Positions 45,105 through 54,816 are shown, counted from the first letter of the stretch. The stretch: 64,000 bases of DNA from Mycobacterium celatum (GCF_002101595.1 NZ_LQOM01000050.1:1-64000); one strand, 5' to 3'. Notes: generated from the sequence alone by a model not told the origin. Numbers and translations are program-made.

Positions 45105-46818
45105 TCATTTGGCCAATATGTTCGCCAGCGCCGTGAGCATGCTGCCGATGTCGCCGGCGCGGTCCATGGAGCTGTTCACCGAGATCACGAACTATGACGA
45201 GTCCGCCTGCGATGCGTGGATCGGTCGGATCAAGTGCGGCGACACCGACCGAGTGACGATGTTTCGGGCCTGGTACTCGCGGATGAACTTCGGGCGACTG
45301 GCCGGGGCTGCGGAAATTTCGATGAACGCACTCAACGCAAGAGTCCCGATCGGCGGCTTGTACGGCGACATCACGTACCCGATTACCTCTCCCCTGGCGA
45401 TCACCCTGGGCTTTGCCGTCAGCGAAGCTTCCGCCGGAAGCTTCGCCGACGCGATGGACGCCTTGGAGAGCGCCCCGGCCAGCGGTGCGGAGTTCCTGGT
45501 CTCATGGGTCAAGGCGGTGGTCTACGGCGCAGCGGAGCGCTGGACCGATGTGATCGACGAGGTTAGAGGGTCTTCAACCTGGACCGACAGCTTCCTGGCT
45601 GCTGCCGCCAGTGTTGCCCACGGGGTTGCGGCGGCCAACCTGGGTCTGTACAGCGAGGCTGAGCGGCGGCTCACGGAGACGCACGATTCGCCCGCCGGTC
45701 AAGCATGTGGACGCGCGATCGCCTGGTATCTGGCCATGGTTCGGCGCGGCCAGGGCAACGAAGAAGGCGCGATACCGCTGCTGGAATGGTTGCAGGCAAA
45801 CTATCCGGAGCCCAAAGTTGCTGCAGCACTGAGAGATCCGGGCTACCGACTGGTGCCCACCAGCGCCGAAAAGATCGCGGCCCGCAAAGATCCGTGGGAC
45901 CCGTCCAGCGTTGTCGCCGACACCTCCGGTCAGGAGAAGCTGCTTGCCGAGGCTCAGGCCGAATTGGACCGTCAAATCGGATTGGGCCGGGTCAAAGAAC
46001 AGATCGAGAGATACCGGGCAGCGACCCAGATGGCCAAAGTTCGTGCCGCCAAGGGCATGAAGGTCGCCCAGGCAAGCAAGCACATGATCTTCGCCGGGCC
46101 GCCAGGTACGGGCAAGACGACGATAGCCCGGGTGGTCGCCAATATCTTGGCCGGGCTCGGGGTGATCGCCGAACCAAAGCTCGTCGAGACTTCGCGCAAG
46201 GACTTCGTCGCCGAATACGAAGGTCAGTCGGCAGTCAAGACCGCTAAGACAATCGACCGCGCGGTCGGCGGTGTGCTGTTCATCGACGAGGCTTACACGC
46301 TGGTACAAGAACGAGACGGCCGCGCCGACCCGTTCGGCACCGAGGCGCTCGACACGCTGCTTGCCCGCATGGAAAACGACCGCGACCGCCTCGTGGTGAT
46401 CATCGCCGGCTACAGCTCCGACATCGAGCGGCTGCTGGAAGTCAACGACGGGCTGCGGTCACGCTTCGCAACCCGGATCGAATTCGACTCCTATTCGCCC
46501 GAGGAGATCCTCGAGATCGCGAAAGTGATTGCCACAGCCAATGACTCGACGCTAAGCATCGACGCGGCCGAGAATCTGCTGGAGGCGGCGAAACTGCTGA
46601 GTCAGCGCACATTCGGAGACAAACCGGCACTCGATGTGGCGGGTAACGGCCGCTATGCACGCCAACTGGTGGAATCCGCCGAGCAGTACCGGGACATGCG
46701 ACTGGCGCAGGCCATCAACATCGACGACCTGGACGTCGACCGCCTGCGCGAGATCAACGGGCAAGACATGGCAGAAGCCATAGCCGCCGTGCATCGACGA
46801 CTCAATATCGGCGAGTGA
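45097..46818 (+). CDS. eccA1: ESX-1 AAA+ ATPase EccA1
   Basis: 573 residues from ATG 45097, the M. tuberculosis start; an ATG four codons earlier is alternative. The N-terminal half (about 1-270) is a TPR-like helical array, the C-terminal half a CbxX-type AAA+ domain: Walker A GPPGTGKTTIARVV, Walker B GVLFIDEAYTLV, sensor IIAGYSSDIERLL and arginine finger region GLRSRFATRIEF. Cytosolic ATPase thought to free EspG1 from its PE/PPE cargo. Confidence 0.97.
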   Translation: MTDHLANMFASAVSMLPMSPARSMELFTEITNYDESACDAWIGRIKCGDTDRVTMFRAWYSRMNFGRLAGAAEISMNALNARVPIGGLYGDITYPITSPLAITLGFAVSEASAGSFADAMDALESAPASGAEFLVSWVKAVVYGAAERWTDVIDEVRGSSTWTDSFLAAAASVAHGVAAANLGLYSEAERRLTETHDSPAGQACGRAIAWYLAMVRRGQGNEEGAIPLLEWLQANYPEPKVAAALRDPGYRLVPTSAEKIAARKDPWDPSSVVADTSGQEKLLAEAQAELDRQIGLGRVKEQIERYRAATQMAKVRAAKGMKVAQASKHMIFAGPPGTGKTTIARVVANILAGLGVIAEPKLVETSRKDFVAEYEGQSAVKTAKTIDRAVGGVLFIDEAYTLVQERDGRADPFGTEALDTLLARMENDRDRLVVIIAGYSSDIERLLEVNDGLRSRFATRIEFDSYSPEEILEIAKVIATANDSTLSIDAAENLLEAAKLLSQRTFGDKPALDVAGNGRYARQLVESAEQYRDMRLAQAINIDDLDVDRLREINGQDMAEAIAAVHRRLNIGE

Positions 46819-46821
46819 GAG

Positions 46822-48261
46822 ATGGCGGGTTTTCGGCTTACCACCAAGGTTCAGGTCAGCGGTTGGAGATTTCTGCTGCGCCGCGTCGAGCATGCGATCG
46901 TGCGGCGGGATACCCGCATGTTCGACGATCCGCTCGCTTTCTACAGCCGGGCAGTGGGGTTGGGCATCGTCATCGCGGTGCTGGTCGGGCTCGGCGCCGG
47001 CATGCTTGCGTACTTCAAACCACTGGGCCGTCGCAGCGGCGACACGCTGCTCGTCGACCGCACCACCAATCAGCTCTATGTGGTGTTACCGGGAACCGGC
47101 CAGCTGCATCCCGTCTACAACCTCACTTCTGCGCGACTGGTATTGGGGAGCGCCAGTAACCCCTCGGCGGTGAAGTCTGCCGAATTGGACAAGATGCCAA
47201 AAGGCCAGCGCATCGGGATCCCAGGTGCTCCCTACGCCACGCCGGTCTCAGCTGATACGTCGTCCGACTGGGCGCTGTGTGACACCGTCGCCAACCCCGA
47301 GAGCGTTGCTCCCGCGGTCGATACGTCAGTGATCGCAATGCCTTTGGCGACAGACCGGTCCGTCGGTCCGATGCAACCCAATCAGGCATTGCTGGCCTCG
47401 TATCACGGCAAGGAATGGGTGGTCACCAAAACCGGCCGCCACGTCATCAACCTGACCGATCGGGCCGTCGCATCGGCCGTCGGGATCCCGGTCACCGCCA
47501 AGGCGACTCCCATGTCCGAAGGGATGTACAACGCCATACCCGATGTCGGGCCCTGGCAACTGCCGCCCGTGCCAGGCGCCGGCGCGCCCAATACCGTTGG
47601 GCTGCCGGAGAATTTGCTGATCGGGTCCGTCTTCCAAACCCAGAGCGAGTCGGGCCCGCAGAAGTTCGTGGTTCTGCCCGATGGTGTAGCCCGGGTGAAC
47701 GCGACGACGTCGGCGGCGCTGCGCGCCACCAATTCGTTCGGGTTGATCACGCCTCCGACGATCGAGTCGAGCCTGGTCGCCAGGATTCCCGAACGGGTGT
47801 ACGCCTCGCCGCTGCCAGACGAGCCGCTGACGATCCTGGCCCGGCAGGATGCGCCCACCTTGTGCTGGTCATGGGAGCGTGAAGCTGGCGACCAGTCGCC
47901 GAAGACCGCGGTTTTAAGCGGTCGGCACCTGCCGATTCCGCCGTCGGCCATGAACACTGGCATCAAGCAGATCGACGGAGCTGCAACGGTTTTCACCGAT
48001 GGCGGGAAATACGTACAACTGCAATCGCCGGATCCCAAACACGGGGAGGCGTTGTACTACATCGATCCCCAGGGGGTGCGCTACGGCCTGCCCGACCAGG
48101 AGACCGCCAAAACGCTGGGCCTGACATCGCCTAAGAAGGCGCCATGGGAGATCGTGCGGTTGCTGGTAGACGGTCCGGTGCTGTCCAAGCAGGCAGCACT
48201 GCTGGAGCACGACACCCTGCCCCCTGACCCGAAGCCGCGGAAAGTCCCGGGAGAGAGCTGA
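46822..48261 (+). CDS. eccB1: ESX-1 membrane complex protein EccB1
   Basis: 479 residues. N-terminal amphipathic region GFRLTTKVQVSGWRFLLRRVEHAIVRRD on the cytosolic face, one membrane helix (about 47-70) and a large periplasmic part with four repeat domains; conserved motifs include GTLLVDRTTNQLYVVLPGT-like DTLLVDRTTNQLYVV and YYIDPQGVRYGLPD. Core component of the type VII membrane complex. The stop overlaps the eccCa1 start (TGATG). Confidence 0.96.
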   Translation: MAGFRLTTKVQVSGWRFLLRRVEHAIVRRDTRMFDDPLAFYSRAVGLGIVIAVLVGLGAGMLAYFKPLGRRSGDTLLVDRTTNQLYVVLPGTGQLHPVYNLTSARLVLGSASNPSAVKSAELDKMPKGQRIGIPGAPYATPVSADTSSDWALCDTVANPESVAPAVDTSVIAMPLATDRSVGPMQPNQALLASYHGKEWVVTKTGRHVINLTDRAVASAVGIPVTAKATPMSEGMYNAIPDVGPWQLPPVPGAGAPNTVGLPENLLIGSVFQTQSESGPQKFVVLPDGVARVNATTSAALRATNSFGLITPPTIESSLVARIPERVYASPLPDEPLTILARQDAPTLCWSWEREAGDQSPKTAVLSGRHLPIPPSAMNTGIKQIDGAATVFTDGGKYVQLQSPDPKHGEALYYIDPQGVRYGLPDQETAKTLGLTSPKKAPWEIVRLLVDGPVLSKQAALLEHDTLPPDPKPRKVPGES

Positions 48262-50495
48262 TGACTACCAAGAAGTTCACTCCGACCGTCAAGCGCGGAC
48301 CACGGCTGACGCCAGGCGAGATCAGTGTCACCCCGCCGGAGGATCTTGGCGTCGAGATTCCTCCGTCGGGCGTCCAGAAGGTGCTGCCCTACGTGATGGC
48401 CGGCGGCATGCTCGGGATGATCGCGATCATGGTGTTCACCGGCGTCCGGCAATTATCGCCCTACATGTTGATGATGCCGCTGATGATGATCATGGCGACG
48501 GTGGGCTTCATGGCCGGCGGCGGACCGGGCGGTAAGAAAGTGCCCGAAATCAACGCCGACCGTAGGGAGTATCTCCGCTACCTAGCGGGCCTACGCACAC
48601 GCGTGACGTCGTCGGCCAGTGCACAGGTGACATTCTTCGGCTATCACGCACCCCATCCGGACGACCTGCTTTCGCTGATCGGCACTCATCGCCAGTGGTC
48701 CCGCCCTGCCAACGCCGACTTTTTCGCGGCCGCCCGCATCGGGATAGGTTCGGAGCCCGCAGTGGACCGCCTTTTGAAGCCGGCCTTGGGCGGCGAGCTG
48801 GCCGGTCCCGACGCCGCGCCGCAACCGCACCTGGAGCCTGTGAGCCACATGTGGGTACTGAAGTTCCTGCGCACCCACGGGCTTGTCCACGACTGCCCGA
48901 AACTCGTTCAGTTGCGGACATTTCCGACCATCGCGATCGGAGGCGACCCGGACGGCGCGGCCGGATTGCTGCGCGGGATGATCTGCCATCTGGCCGTGTT
49001 CCATCCGCCGGACCTAATGCAAATCCGGGTGCTCACCGAAAACCCGGAAGACCCGGACTGGGCGTGGCTGAAATGGCTTCCGCATGTGCAGCATCAGACC
49101 GACACCGATGCCGCCGGGTCGACCCGGATGATCTTCACCCGTCCCGACGGGCTGAGCGATCTGACCGCGCGTGGTCCGCACACGCCGGATGCGGGTCCCG
49201 GCGGGCCGCACATCGTGGTGATCGACTTGACCGGAGGATCCGCCGGTTTCCCGGTCGACGGCCGGGCCGGAGTCACCGTCATCACGCTGGGTAACCACCG
49301 CGGATCGGCCTACCGCATCAGGGTCGACAAGGACGGCACCGCCGACGACCGCTTGCCCAACCAATCGTTCCGCCAGGTGACGTCGGCAACCGACTCGGTG
49401 TCGCCTGAGCAAGCCACCCGCATTGCTCGCAAACTTGCGGGCTGGTCCATCACCGGCACCATCATCGACAAGACCACCCGAGTCCAAAAGAAGGTGTCCA
49501 CCGAATGGCATCAGCTGGTCGGGGCACAGACGATTGAAGAAGTGACGCCAGCCCGGTGGCGAATGTTCGCCGACACCGACCAGGATCGGCTGCGGATCCC
49601 GTTCGGGCATGAGCTCAAGACCGGCGAGGTCATGTACCTGGATATCAAGGAGGGCGCGGAATTCGGGGCCGGACCGCACGGCATGCTCATCGGCACGACG
49701 GGGTCGGGTAAGTCAGAATTCCTCCGAACGCTCATCCTGTCGCTGGCCGCCACCCACCATCCGAACCAGATCAATTTGCTGCTCACCGACTTCAAGGGTG
49801 GCTCGACGTTCCTGGGCATGGAACGATTGCCGCACACTGCGGCCGTCGTCACCAACATGGAGGAAGAGGCCGAGCTGGTCAGCCGGATGGGCGAGGTGCT
49901 GACCGGCGAACTCGACCGTAGGCAAACGATTCTGCGTCAGGCCGGCATGCAAGTCGGTGCCGCAGGTGCCCTGTCTGGCGTGGCCGAATACGAGAAGCAC
50001 CGCGAGCGTGGCGCCGACCTTCCACCGCTGCCAACCCTTTTCGTGGTTGTCGACGAGTTCGCCGAGCTACTGCAGAACCATCCGGACTTCATCGCATTGT
50101 TCGACCGGATTTGCCGCGTCGGCCGGTCGCTGCGAGTCCATCTACTGCTGGCTACGCAGTCGCTCAACACCGGCGGTGTGCGCATCGACAAGCTCGAACC
50201 CAACCTGACGTACCGAATCGCCTTGCGGACCACCAGTTCTGCGGAATCCAAGGCGGTGATCGGCACACCCGAGGCGCAATACATCACCAACAAAGAAAGT
50301 GGTGTCGGATTCCTGCGCGTGGGCATGGAAGACCCGGTCAAGTTCAAGAGCGTCTACACCGGCACGCCGTACGTTCCCACCGTGCACAAGGACGGTGAAA
50401 CAAACGGTGAAGCACCCGTGCAGCAGCGCAGACGCGACATACAGATCCATCGATTCACAGCGGCGCCCATCTTTGACCGGGCGGTGATGTCATGA
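48261..50495 (+). CDS. eccCa1: ESX-1 FtsK/SpoIIIE ATPase EccCa1 (membrane half)
   Basis: 744 residues. Two membrane helices (about 40-85, PYVMAGGMLGMIAIMVF and YMLMMPLMMIMATVGFM) precede a degenerate nucleotide-binding DUF domain and the first FtsK-type ATPase with Walker A GTTGSGKSEFLRT and Walker B PTLFVVVDEFAELL. With EccCb1 it forms the motor that powers export. The split into two genes is characteristic of ESX-1. Signal upstream: none beyond the TGATG overlap with eccB1. Confidence 0.97.
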   Translation: MTTKKFTPTVKRGPRLTPGEISVTPPEDLGVEIPPSGVQKVLPYVMAGGMLGMIAIMVFTGVRQLSPYMLMMPLMMIMATVGFMAGGGPGGKKVPEINADRREYLRYLAGLRTRVTSSASAQVTFFGYHAPHPDDLLSLIGTHRQWSRPANADFFAAARIGIGSEPAVDRLLKPALGGELAGPDAAPQPHLEPVSHMWVLKFLRTHGLVHDCPKLVQLRTFPTIAIGGDPDGAAGLLRGMICHLAVFHPPDLMQIRVLTENPEDPDWAWLKWLPHVQHQTDTDAAGSTRMIFTRPDGLSDLTARGPHTPDAGPGGPHIVVIDLTGGSAGFPVDGRAGVTVITLGNHRGSAYRIRVDKDGTADDRLPNQSFRQVTSATDSVSPEQATRIARKLAGWSITGTIIDKTTRVQKKVSTEWHQLVGAQTIEEVTPARWRMFADTDQDRLRIPFGHELKTGEVMYLDIKEGAEFGAGPHGMLIGTTGSGKSEFLRTLILSLAATHHPNQINLLLTDFKGGSTFLGMERLPHTAAVVTNMEEEAELVSRMGEVLTGELDRRQTILRQAGMQVGAAGALSGVAEYEKHRERGADLPPLPTLFVVVDEFAELLQNHPDFIALFDRICRVGRSLRVHLLLATQSLNTGGVRIDKLEPNLTYRIALRTTSSAESKAVIGTPEAQYITNKESGVGFLRVGMEDPVKFKSVYTGTPYVPTVHKDGETNGEAPVQQRRRDIQIHRFTAAPIFDRAVMS

Positions 50496-50547
50496 CCCGC
50501 GCCGGCGACGATGCAGAGCGAAGCGATGAGGAGGAGCGGCGCTGATG
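50493..50547. repeat. MIRU-like repeat between eccCa1 and eccCb1
   Basis: The stop of eccCa1 (TGA) and start of eccCb1 (ATG) are separated by 49 bases containing GCGACGATGCAGAGCGAAGC then GATGAGGAGGAGCGGCGC. This matches my memory of mycobacterial interspersed repetitive units, which sit between overlapping stop and start codons in operons and provide the ribosome-binding site (AGGAGGAG here). Confidence 0.65.
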
Positions 50548-52320
50548 ACAGTCGAACCGGAACAGCGGGTACTGCGCGAGGTCGTGCTCGACCAGTTGGG
50601 CACCGGCGAAGCGATCGCCTACCGAATGTGGTTGCCGCCGTTGAAGGATCCGGTCCCGGTCAACGAACTCGTCGAGCGCGACATCGGACAGCCGCTGCGC
50701 TTCCCGCTGGGAATCATGGATGAGCCGCGCCGGCACCGCCAGGATGTCTGGGGCGTCGACGTATCGGCGGCGGGCGGTAACATCGCCGTTGGTGGCGCAC
50801 CGCAAACCGGCAAGTCCACCTTCCTGCAAACCCTGGTGTTGTCGGCAGCGGTCACCCATTCGCCGCGAGACGTCCAGTTCTATTGCATTGACCTCGGTGG
50901 TGGTGGACTGATCTATCTCGAGGATCTGCCGCATGTCGGTGGGGTGGCGACCCGGTCCGAACCCGACAAGGTCAACCGCATGGTCGCCGAGATGAAAGCC
51001 GTGCTGCGATCTCGGGAACAAATCTTCAAGCAGTATCGGGTGGGCTCGATCGCGGCTTACCGGCAGATGCGGAACGACCCCAACCATCCCGCTGCGGCAG
51101 ACCCCTTCGGAGACGTCTTCCTGGTCATCGATGGCTGGCCGGCGTTCATCGCGGAGTTTCCCGATCTCGAACCGATGGTGCAGGACCTCGCCGGCCAGGG
51201 TCTGGCCTTCGGTGTCCACACCGTCATCTCCACGCCACGCTGGACGGAACTCAAGGCGCGGGTGCGTGACTACCTGGGCACCAAGGTGGAATTCCGGCTC
51301 GGCGATATCAACGAGACCCAGATTGACCGGATGACCCGTGAGATTCCGGCTAACCGTCCCGGCCGCGCGATCTCGCTGGAGAAACATCACCTGATGATGG
51401 GAGTTCCGAGGCTGGACGGCGTGCACAGCGCTGACAACCTCGTCGAGGCGATCACGGCAGCGGTGCAGCAGATCGGGACCCGCCACACCGAACAGGCGCC
51501 GCAGGTCAGGGTGCTCCCGGAGCGCATCTACCTGCACGAGTTGGATCCGAACCCACCCGGCCCCGACGCCGACTACCGCACCCGGTGGATGATCCCCATC
51601 GGGGTGCGCGAGGCCGACCTCTCGGTGGCCTACAACAACATGCAGATGACCCCGCACATGCTGATCTTCGGTGCGGCCAAGTCAGGCAAGACCCGCATCG
51701 CCCATGCGGTCGCGCAGGCCATCTGCTCGCGCAACAGTCCCAAACAGGTGCGCTTCATGCTGGCGGACTACCGGTCCGGCCTGCTGGATGCCGTGCCGGA
51801 GTCGCATCTGCTCCCGGCGGGGGCAATCAACCGCAATAGCTCGTCGCTGGACGAGTCGGTCAAGGCACTGGCTGAGATTCTGCGGAAGCGCCTGCCACCG
51901 CCCGATCTGACGACGGCACAGCTGCGGTCACGGTCCTGGTGGAGCGGGCCTGACATCGTCCTGCTGGTCGACGACTGGCACATGATTGTGGCCGCTGGCG
52001 GTGCAATCCCACCGATGGCGCCGCTAGGACCGCTATTGCCGGCGTCGGCCGATATTGGTTTGCACATCATCGTGACCTGTCAAATGAGCCACGCGCATCG
52101 CGCCACGATGGACAAGTTCGTCGGTGCCGCATTTGGCGCCGGTTCGCCGACTCTGTTCCTGTCCGGCGATAAGCAGGAGTACCCGTCGCAGGAGATCAAG
52201 GTCAAGAGAAGGCCCCCTGGCCAGGCGTTTTTGGTCTCACCGGACGGCAAAGAGGTCATTCAGGCGGCGTATGTCGATCCTCCAGAAGAAGTGTCGGCAC
52301 CACCCTCCGTGGGCGGTTAG
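50545..52320 (+). CDS. eccCb1: ESX-1 FtsK/SpoIIIE ATPase EccCb1 (cytosolic half)
   Basis: 591 residues, same length as in M. tuberculosis. Two further ATPase domains: GAPQTGKSTFLQT with DVFLVIDGWPAF (about 85-330), and GAAKSGKTRIAHA with DIVLLVDDWHMI (about 370-580). The last domain recognises the C-terminal tail of EsxB, delivering the EsxA-EsxB pair to the channel. Confidence 0.97.
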   Translation: MTVEPEQRVLREVVLDQLGTGEAIAYRMWLPPLKDPVPVNELVERDIGQPLRFPLGIMDEPRRHRQDVWGVDVSAAGGNIAVGGAPQTGKSTFLQTLVLSAAVTHSPRDVQFYCIDLGGGGLIYLEDLPHVGGVATRSEPDKVNRMVAEMKAVLRSREQIFKQYRVGSIAAYRQMRNDPNHPAAADPFGDVFLVIDGWPAFIAEFPDLEPMVQDLAGQGLAFGVHTVISTPRWTELKARVRDYLGTKVEFRLGDINETQIDRMTREIPANRPGRAISLEKHHLMMGVPRLDGVHSADNLVEAITAAVQQIGTRHTEQAPQVRVLPERIYLHELDPNPPGPDADYRTRWMIPIGVREADLSVAYNNMQMTPHMLIFGAAKSGKTRIAHAVAQAICSRNSPKQVRFMLADYRSGLLDAVPESHLLPAGAINRNSSSLDESVKALAEILRKRLPPPDLTTAQLRSRSWWSGPDIVLLVDDWHMIVAAGGAIPPMAPLGPLLPASADIGLHIIVTCQMSHAHRATMDKFVGAAFGAGSPTLFLSGDKQEYPSQEIKVKRRPPGQAFLVSPDGKEVIQAAYVDPPEEVSAPPSVGG

Positions 52321-52415
52321 GATCAGTCCGACAGCTTTAAAACCGGAGACATTGGCAATGCCGCCAGACCCCCACAGGTCACCGTCTCCGACAGAAGTAA
52401 AGGGGAGGTAGCTAA

Positions 52416-52712
52416 ATGCAACCGATGACATTCGACCCAGCAGCTGCCGGAATTGGTGCGCAGGTTATTGCCAACGCCACTCAGGGGCTGGCCACCGGCA
52501 CCACTGCTTCGGCGGCGGTGACGGGTTTGGTGCCAGCCGGAATCGACGAGGTGTCGGCGCAGGCCGCAATGGCTTTCGCGTCGGAGGGCGTCGAGACGTT
52601 GGCGCTGCACACCTTCGCGCAGGAGGAGCTGGCTCGGGCCGGCGCGGCGTACGTGGAGATCGCCAGCATGTACACGGCGGTCGACGCCGCCGAGGCTGCC
52701 ACCCTGTTGTAG
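52416..52712 (+). CDS. PE35: PE-family protein PE35
   Basis: 98 residues with AGGGGAGG upstream. Helical hairpin of the PE type (IGAQVIANATQGLATGT, TGLVPAGIDEVSAQAA), although the Pro-Glu motif itself is replaced (FDPAAAG). Tyr86 and Asp90 form the YxxxD export signal. Pairs with PPE68 and is bound via that partner by EspG1. Confidence 0.94.
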   Translation: MQPMTFDPAAAGIGAQVIANATQGLATGTTASAAVTGLVPAGIDEVSAQAAMAFASEGVETLALHTFAQEELARAGAAYVEIASMYTAVDAAEAATLL

Positions 52713-52758
52713 CGAACCGCTGCCAACCAACCGACGTCCAGAGCAGAGCAGTTAAGCC

Positions 52759-54102
52759 ATGCCACCAGGGCTCCCTGTGGGGATCGCGTTCGTCGCGAAT
52801 CCGCCGGAGATCAACACCTTCAAGCTGCAGGCCGGTGCGGGCGAGGCGCCCATGCTGCAGGCCGCCGCCGGGTGGGAAGCGTGGGCGGCGGCGTTGGCGG
52901 CTCAGGCAGCCGAACTCGCCGCGGCCCTGGCCGCGATGAGCGCTGCATGGACGGGGATGGGCAGCGAACGCGGAGTGTCGGCGGTCATGCCGATGGTGGC
53001 GTGGCTTGAAACGCTGGCGATGCAGGCGCAGAAGCGCGCCGCGCAGGCAACGGCGCAAGCAACGTCGTACGTGACTGCGGCAACAACCACGCCGCAGATA
53101 CCGGAGATCGTGCAGAACCACGTCACGCATGCGGTTCTGGAGGCCACCAACTTCCTGGGCGTCAACACCGTGCCGATCGGGTTCAACGAAATGGACTATG
53201 CCCGGATGTGGGACCTAGCTGCCTCCGTGATGTACGCATATGAGGCGGAGACCACGGCCAACGTCATGTTCGAGCCGATCATGCCGATGACGCCGATCGT
53301 CATTCCGGGTGTCGGGGAAGGCGTGCTGGGGGCGGCGTTGGGTCAGGCTGCAGCGGGTATGGCCGGCGCCGTTATTCGCGACGGGGTGTTCACCCACGTC
53401 ACTGGTCAAGCCACGATCGAATCGGTGGGGCTCAACAGCGGCAAGGGTGTCGACCTGGCCAACATGGCGGCCACGGACGCCCAGGGGGCGGCAAAGATAG
53501 GTGAGAACGCCGGGCAGACCGCAACGAACCAGTCGACGCAGCAGCAGACCCAGGCCCCGCAGCAGGTGATGCAGCAGGTGATGCAGATTGGCACTCAGGT
53601 CGGTTCGCAGGCGATGCAGATCCCGCAGCAGCTCACCCAGATGGTGAGCAGCCCCATGCAGCAGCTCACCCAGCCGTTGCAGCAGGTGACGTCGATGTTC
53701 AGCCAAATGGGCCTGGGGTCGAGCGACCACCCCGTGCAGGTGGGCTTCCTCGGCACGTCCCCCGTCTCGAACCACCCGCTGGTGGGTGGGACGGGGCCCA
53801 GCGCCGGCGCCGGCTTGATGAGGGCCGCGTCGCTGCCCGGCATGAGCGGGTCGCCGCCGCGTACGCCGCTGCTGGCCAAGCTGATTGACAAGGTCGACAC
53901 GGTGCCGGCCGCCGTCGAACCCGTGGGTGCAGCTGCCGGAGCCTCGGTGACGGCGGGCGCGGCCCCGGTCGGGGGCAGTGGAGGAGCACCCCCGATGGGG
54001 CTCGGCGGCCAGGCCCCGAAATCGGGCGGCACGAAGGCGGGCCTGAAAGCGCCCGCACCACTCGCCCAGGACCTGGGCGAAGAAGAAGGCGACGACTGGT
54101 AG
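52759..54102 (+). CDS. PPE68: PPE-family protein PPE68
   Basis: 447 residues, longer than the 368 of M. tuberculosis. The PPE domain (about 1-180) starts with ANPPEINT at 13-20 and contains SAAWTGMGS (WXG at Trp64) and the motif NFLGVNTVPIGFNEMDY. A Gln/Met-rich middle (about 255-320; TQPLQQVTSMFSQMGLG) and a Gly/Ala/Pro-rich end with an acidic terminus GEEEGDDW follow. An insertion near 190-250 (VIPGVGEGVLGAALGQ) explains the extra length. Known partner of PE35; associated with the cell envelope. Confidence 0.95.
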   Translation: MPPGLPVGIAFVANPPEINTFKLQAGAGEAPMLQAAAGWEAWAAALAAQAAELAAALAAMSAAWTGMGSERGVSAVMPMVAWLETLAMQAQKRAAQATAQATSYVTAATTTPQIPEIVQNHVTHAVLEATNFLGVNTVPIGFNEMDYARMWDLAASVMYAYEAETTANVMFEPIMPMTPIVIPGVGEGVLGAALGQAAAGMAGAVIRDGVFTHVTGQATIESVGLNSGKGVDLANMAATDAQGAAKIGENAGQTATNQSTQQQTQAPQQVMQQVMQIGTQVGSQAMQIPQQLTQMVSSPMQQLTQPLQQVTSMFSQMGLGSSDHPVQVGFLGTSPVSNHPLVGGTGPSAGAGLMRAASLPGMSGSPPRTPLLAKLIDKVDTVPAAVEPVGAAAGASVTAGAAPVGGSGGAPPMGLGGQAPKSGGTKAGLKAPAPLAQDLGEEEGDDW

Positions 54103-54116
54103 TCGCAGACCAAAGA

Positions 54117-54141
54117 CTTCCCGGCCATCCGGGCCGGAAAG
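54117..54141. promoter_or_regulatory. Hairpin between PPE68 and esxB (attenuator-like)
   Basis: A ten-base stem with one mismatch (CTTCCCGGCC / GGCCGGAAAG) and five-base loop, placed 15 bases after PPE68 and 48 bases before esxB. Without a T tract it could be a partial terminator or a processing site that sets apart the abundant esxB-esxA message. Confidence 0.5.
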
Positions 54142-54189
54142 ACTCGCCATTCCGTGGTGAGGACACAGGAAAAGAGAAAGTAGTCCAGC

Positions 54190-54495
54190 ATGGCACAGAT
54201 GCAAACCGATGCCGCTGTCCTCGCCAAGGAGGCCAGCAACTTCGAGCGGATCTCCGGAGAGCTCAAGGGCGTCATCGCGCACGTGGAATCGGTCGCGGGT
54301 TCCTTGGCCCCGCAGTTCCAGGGCCAAGCGGGTTCCGCCGCCCAGGCAGCGCTGATGCGGTTCCAGGAGGCTGCCAACCAGCAGATCCAGGAACTGAACG
54401 ACATTTCGTCGAACATCCACACCGCAGGTGCGCACTACACCTCGACGGACGAAGAGCAGCACTCGGCATTGTCTCAGGCAATGGGCCAGTTCTGA
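54190..54495 (+). CDS. esxB: Secreted WXG100 protein EsxB (CFP-10)
   Basis: 101 residues. Overall close to CFP-10 (DAAVLAKEASNFERISGELK, QAALMRFQEAANQQIQELN). The WXG turn is altered to FQG: Phe43 replaces the Trp that defines the family. Tyr83 and Asp87 form the YxxxD export motif. The EccCb1-binding end keeps Leu94 and Met98 but has one additional residue before the final Phe (MGQF). Secreted as a tight dimer with EsxA. esxA follows after 33 bases. Confidence 0.97.
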   Translation: MAQMQTDAAVLAKEASNFERISGELKGVIAHVESVAGSLAPQFQGQAGSAAQAALMRFQEAANQQIQELNDISSNIHTAGAHYTSTDEEQHSALSQAMGQF

Positions 54496-54528
54496 CCACC
54501 ACACAGACCGAAAGAACGGAGCTATAAC

Positions 54529-54816
54529 ATGAGCGAACAGGTTTGGAATTTCGCCGGCATCGAGGGCGGTGCCAGCGACATCCAGGGCGCCGTCCAGACC
54601 ACGCACGGCCTGCTCGACGAGGGCAAGGGGTCCCTCGCCTCACTGGCAGCAGTGTGGGGCGGGTCCGGTTCGGAGGCCTACCAGGCTGTCCAGCAGCGCT
54701 GGGACAACACCGCCATGGAGCTGAACACGGCACTGCAGAACCTTGCGCAGACCATCAGCGAAGCGGGTCAGACAATGGGACAGACAGAAGCCGGTGTCAC
54801 CGGTATGTTTGCCTAG
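54529..54816 (+). CDS. esxA: Secreted WXG100 protein EsxA (ESAT-6)
   Basis: 95 residues, same length as ESAT-6 and highly similar: WNFAGIEGGASDIQG, LLDEGKGSLASLAA, WGG turn with Trp43, QNLAQTISEAGQTMGQTE and VTGMFA at the end. Exported with EsxB; linked to phagosome damage and host cell entry to the cytosol. GAACGGAG precedes the start. Confidence 0.99.
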   Translation: MSEQVWNFAGIEGGASDIQGAVQTTHGLLDEGKGSLASLAAVWGGSGSEAYQAVQQRWDNTAMELNTALQNLAQTISEAGQTMGQTEAGVTGMFA

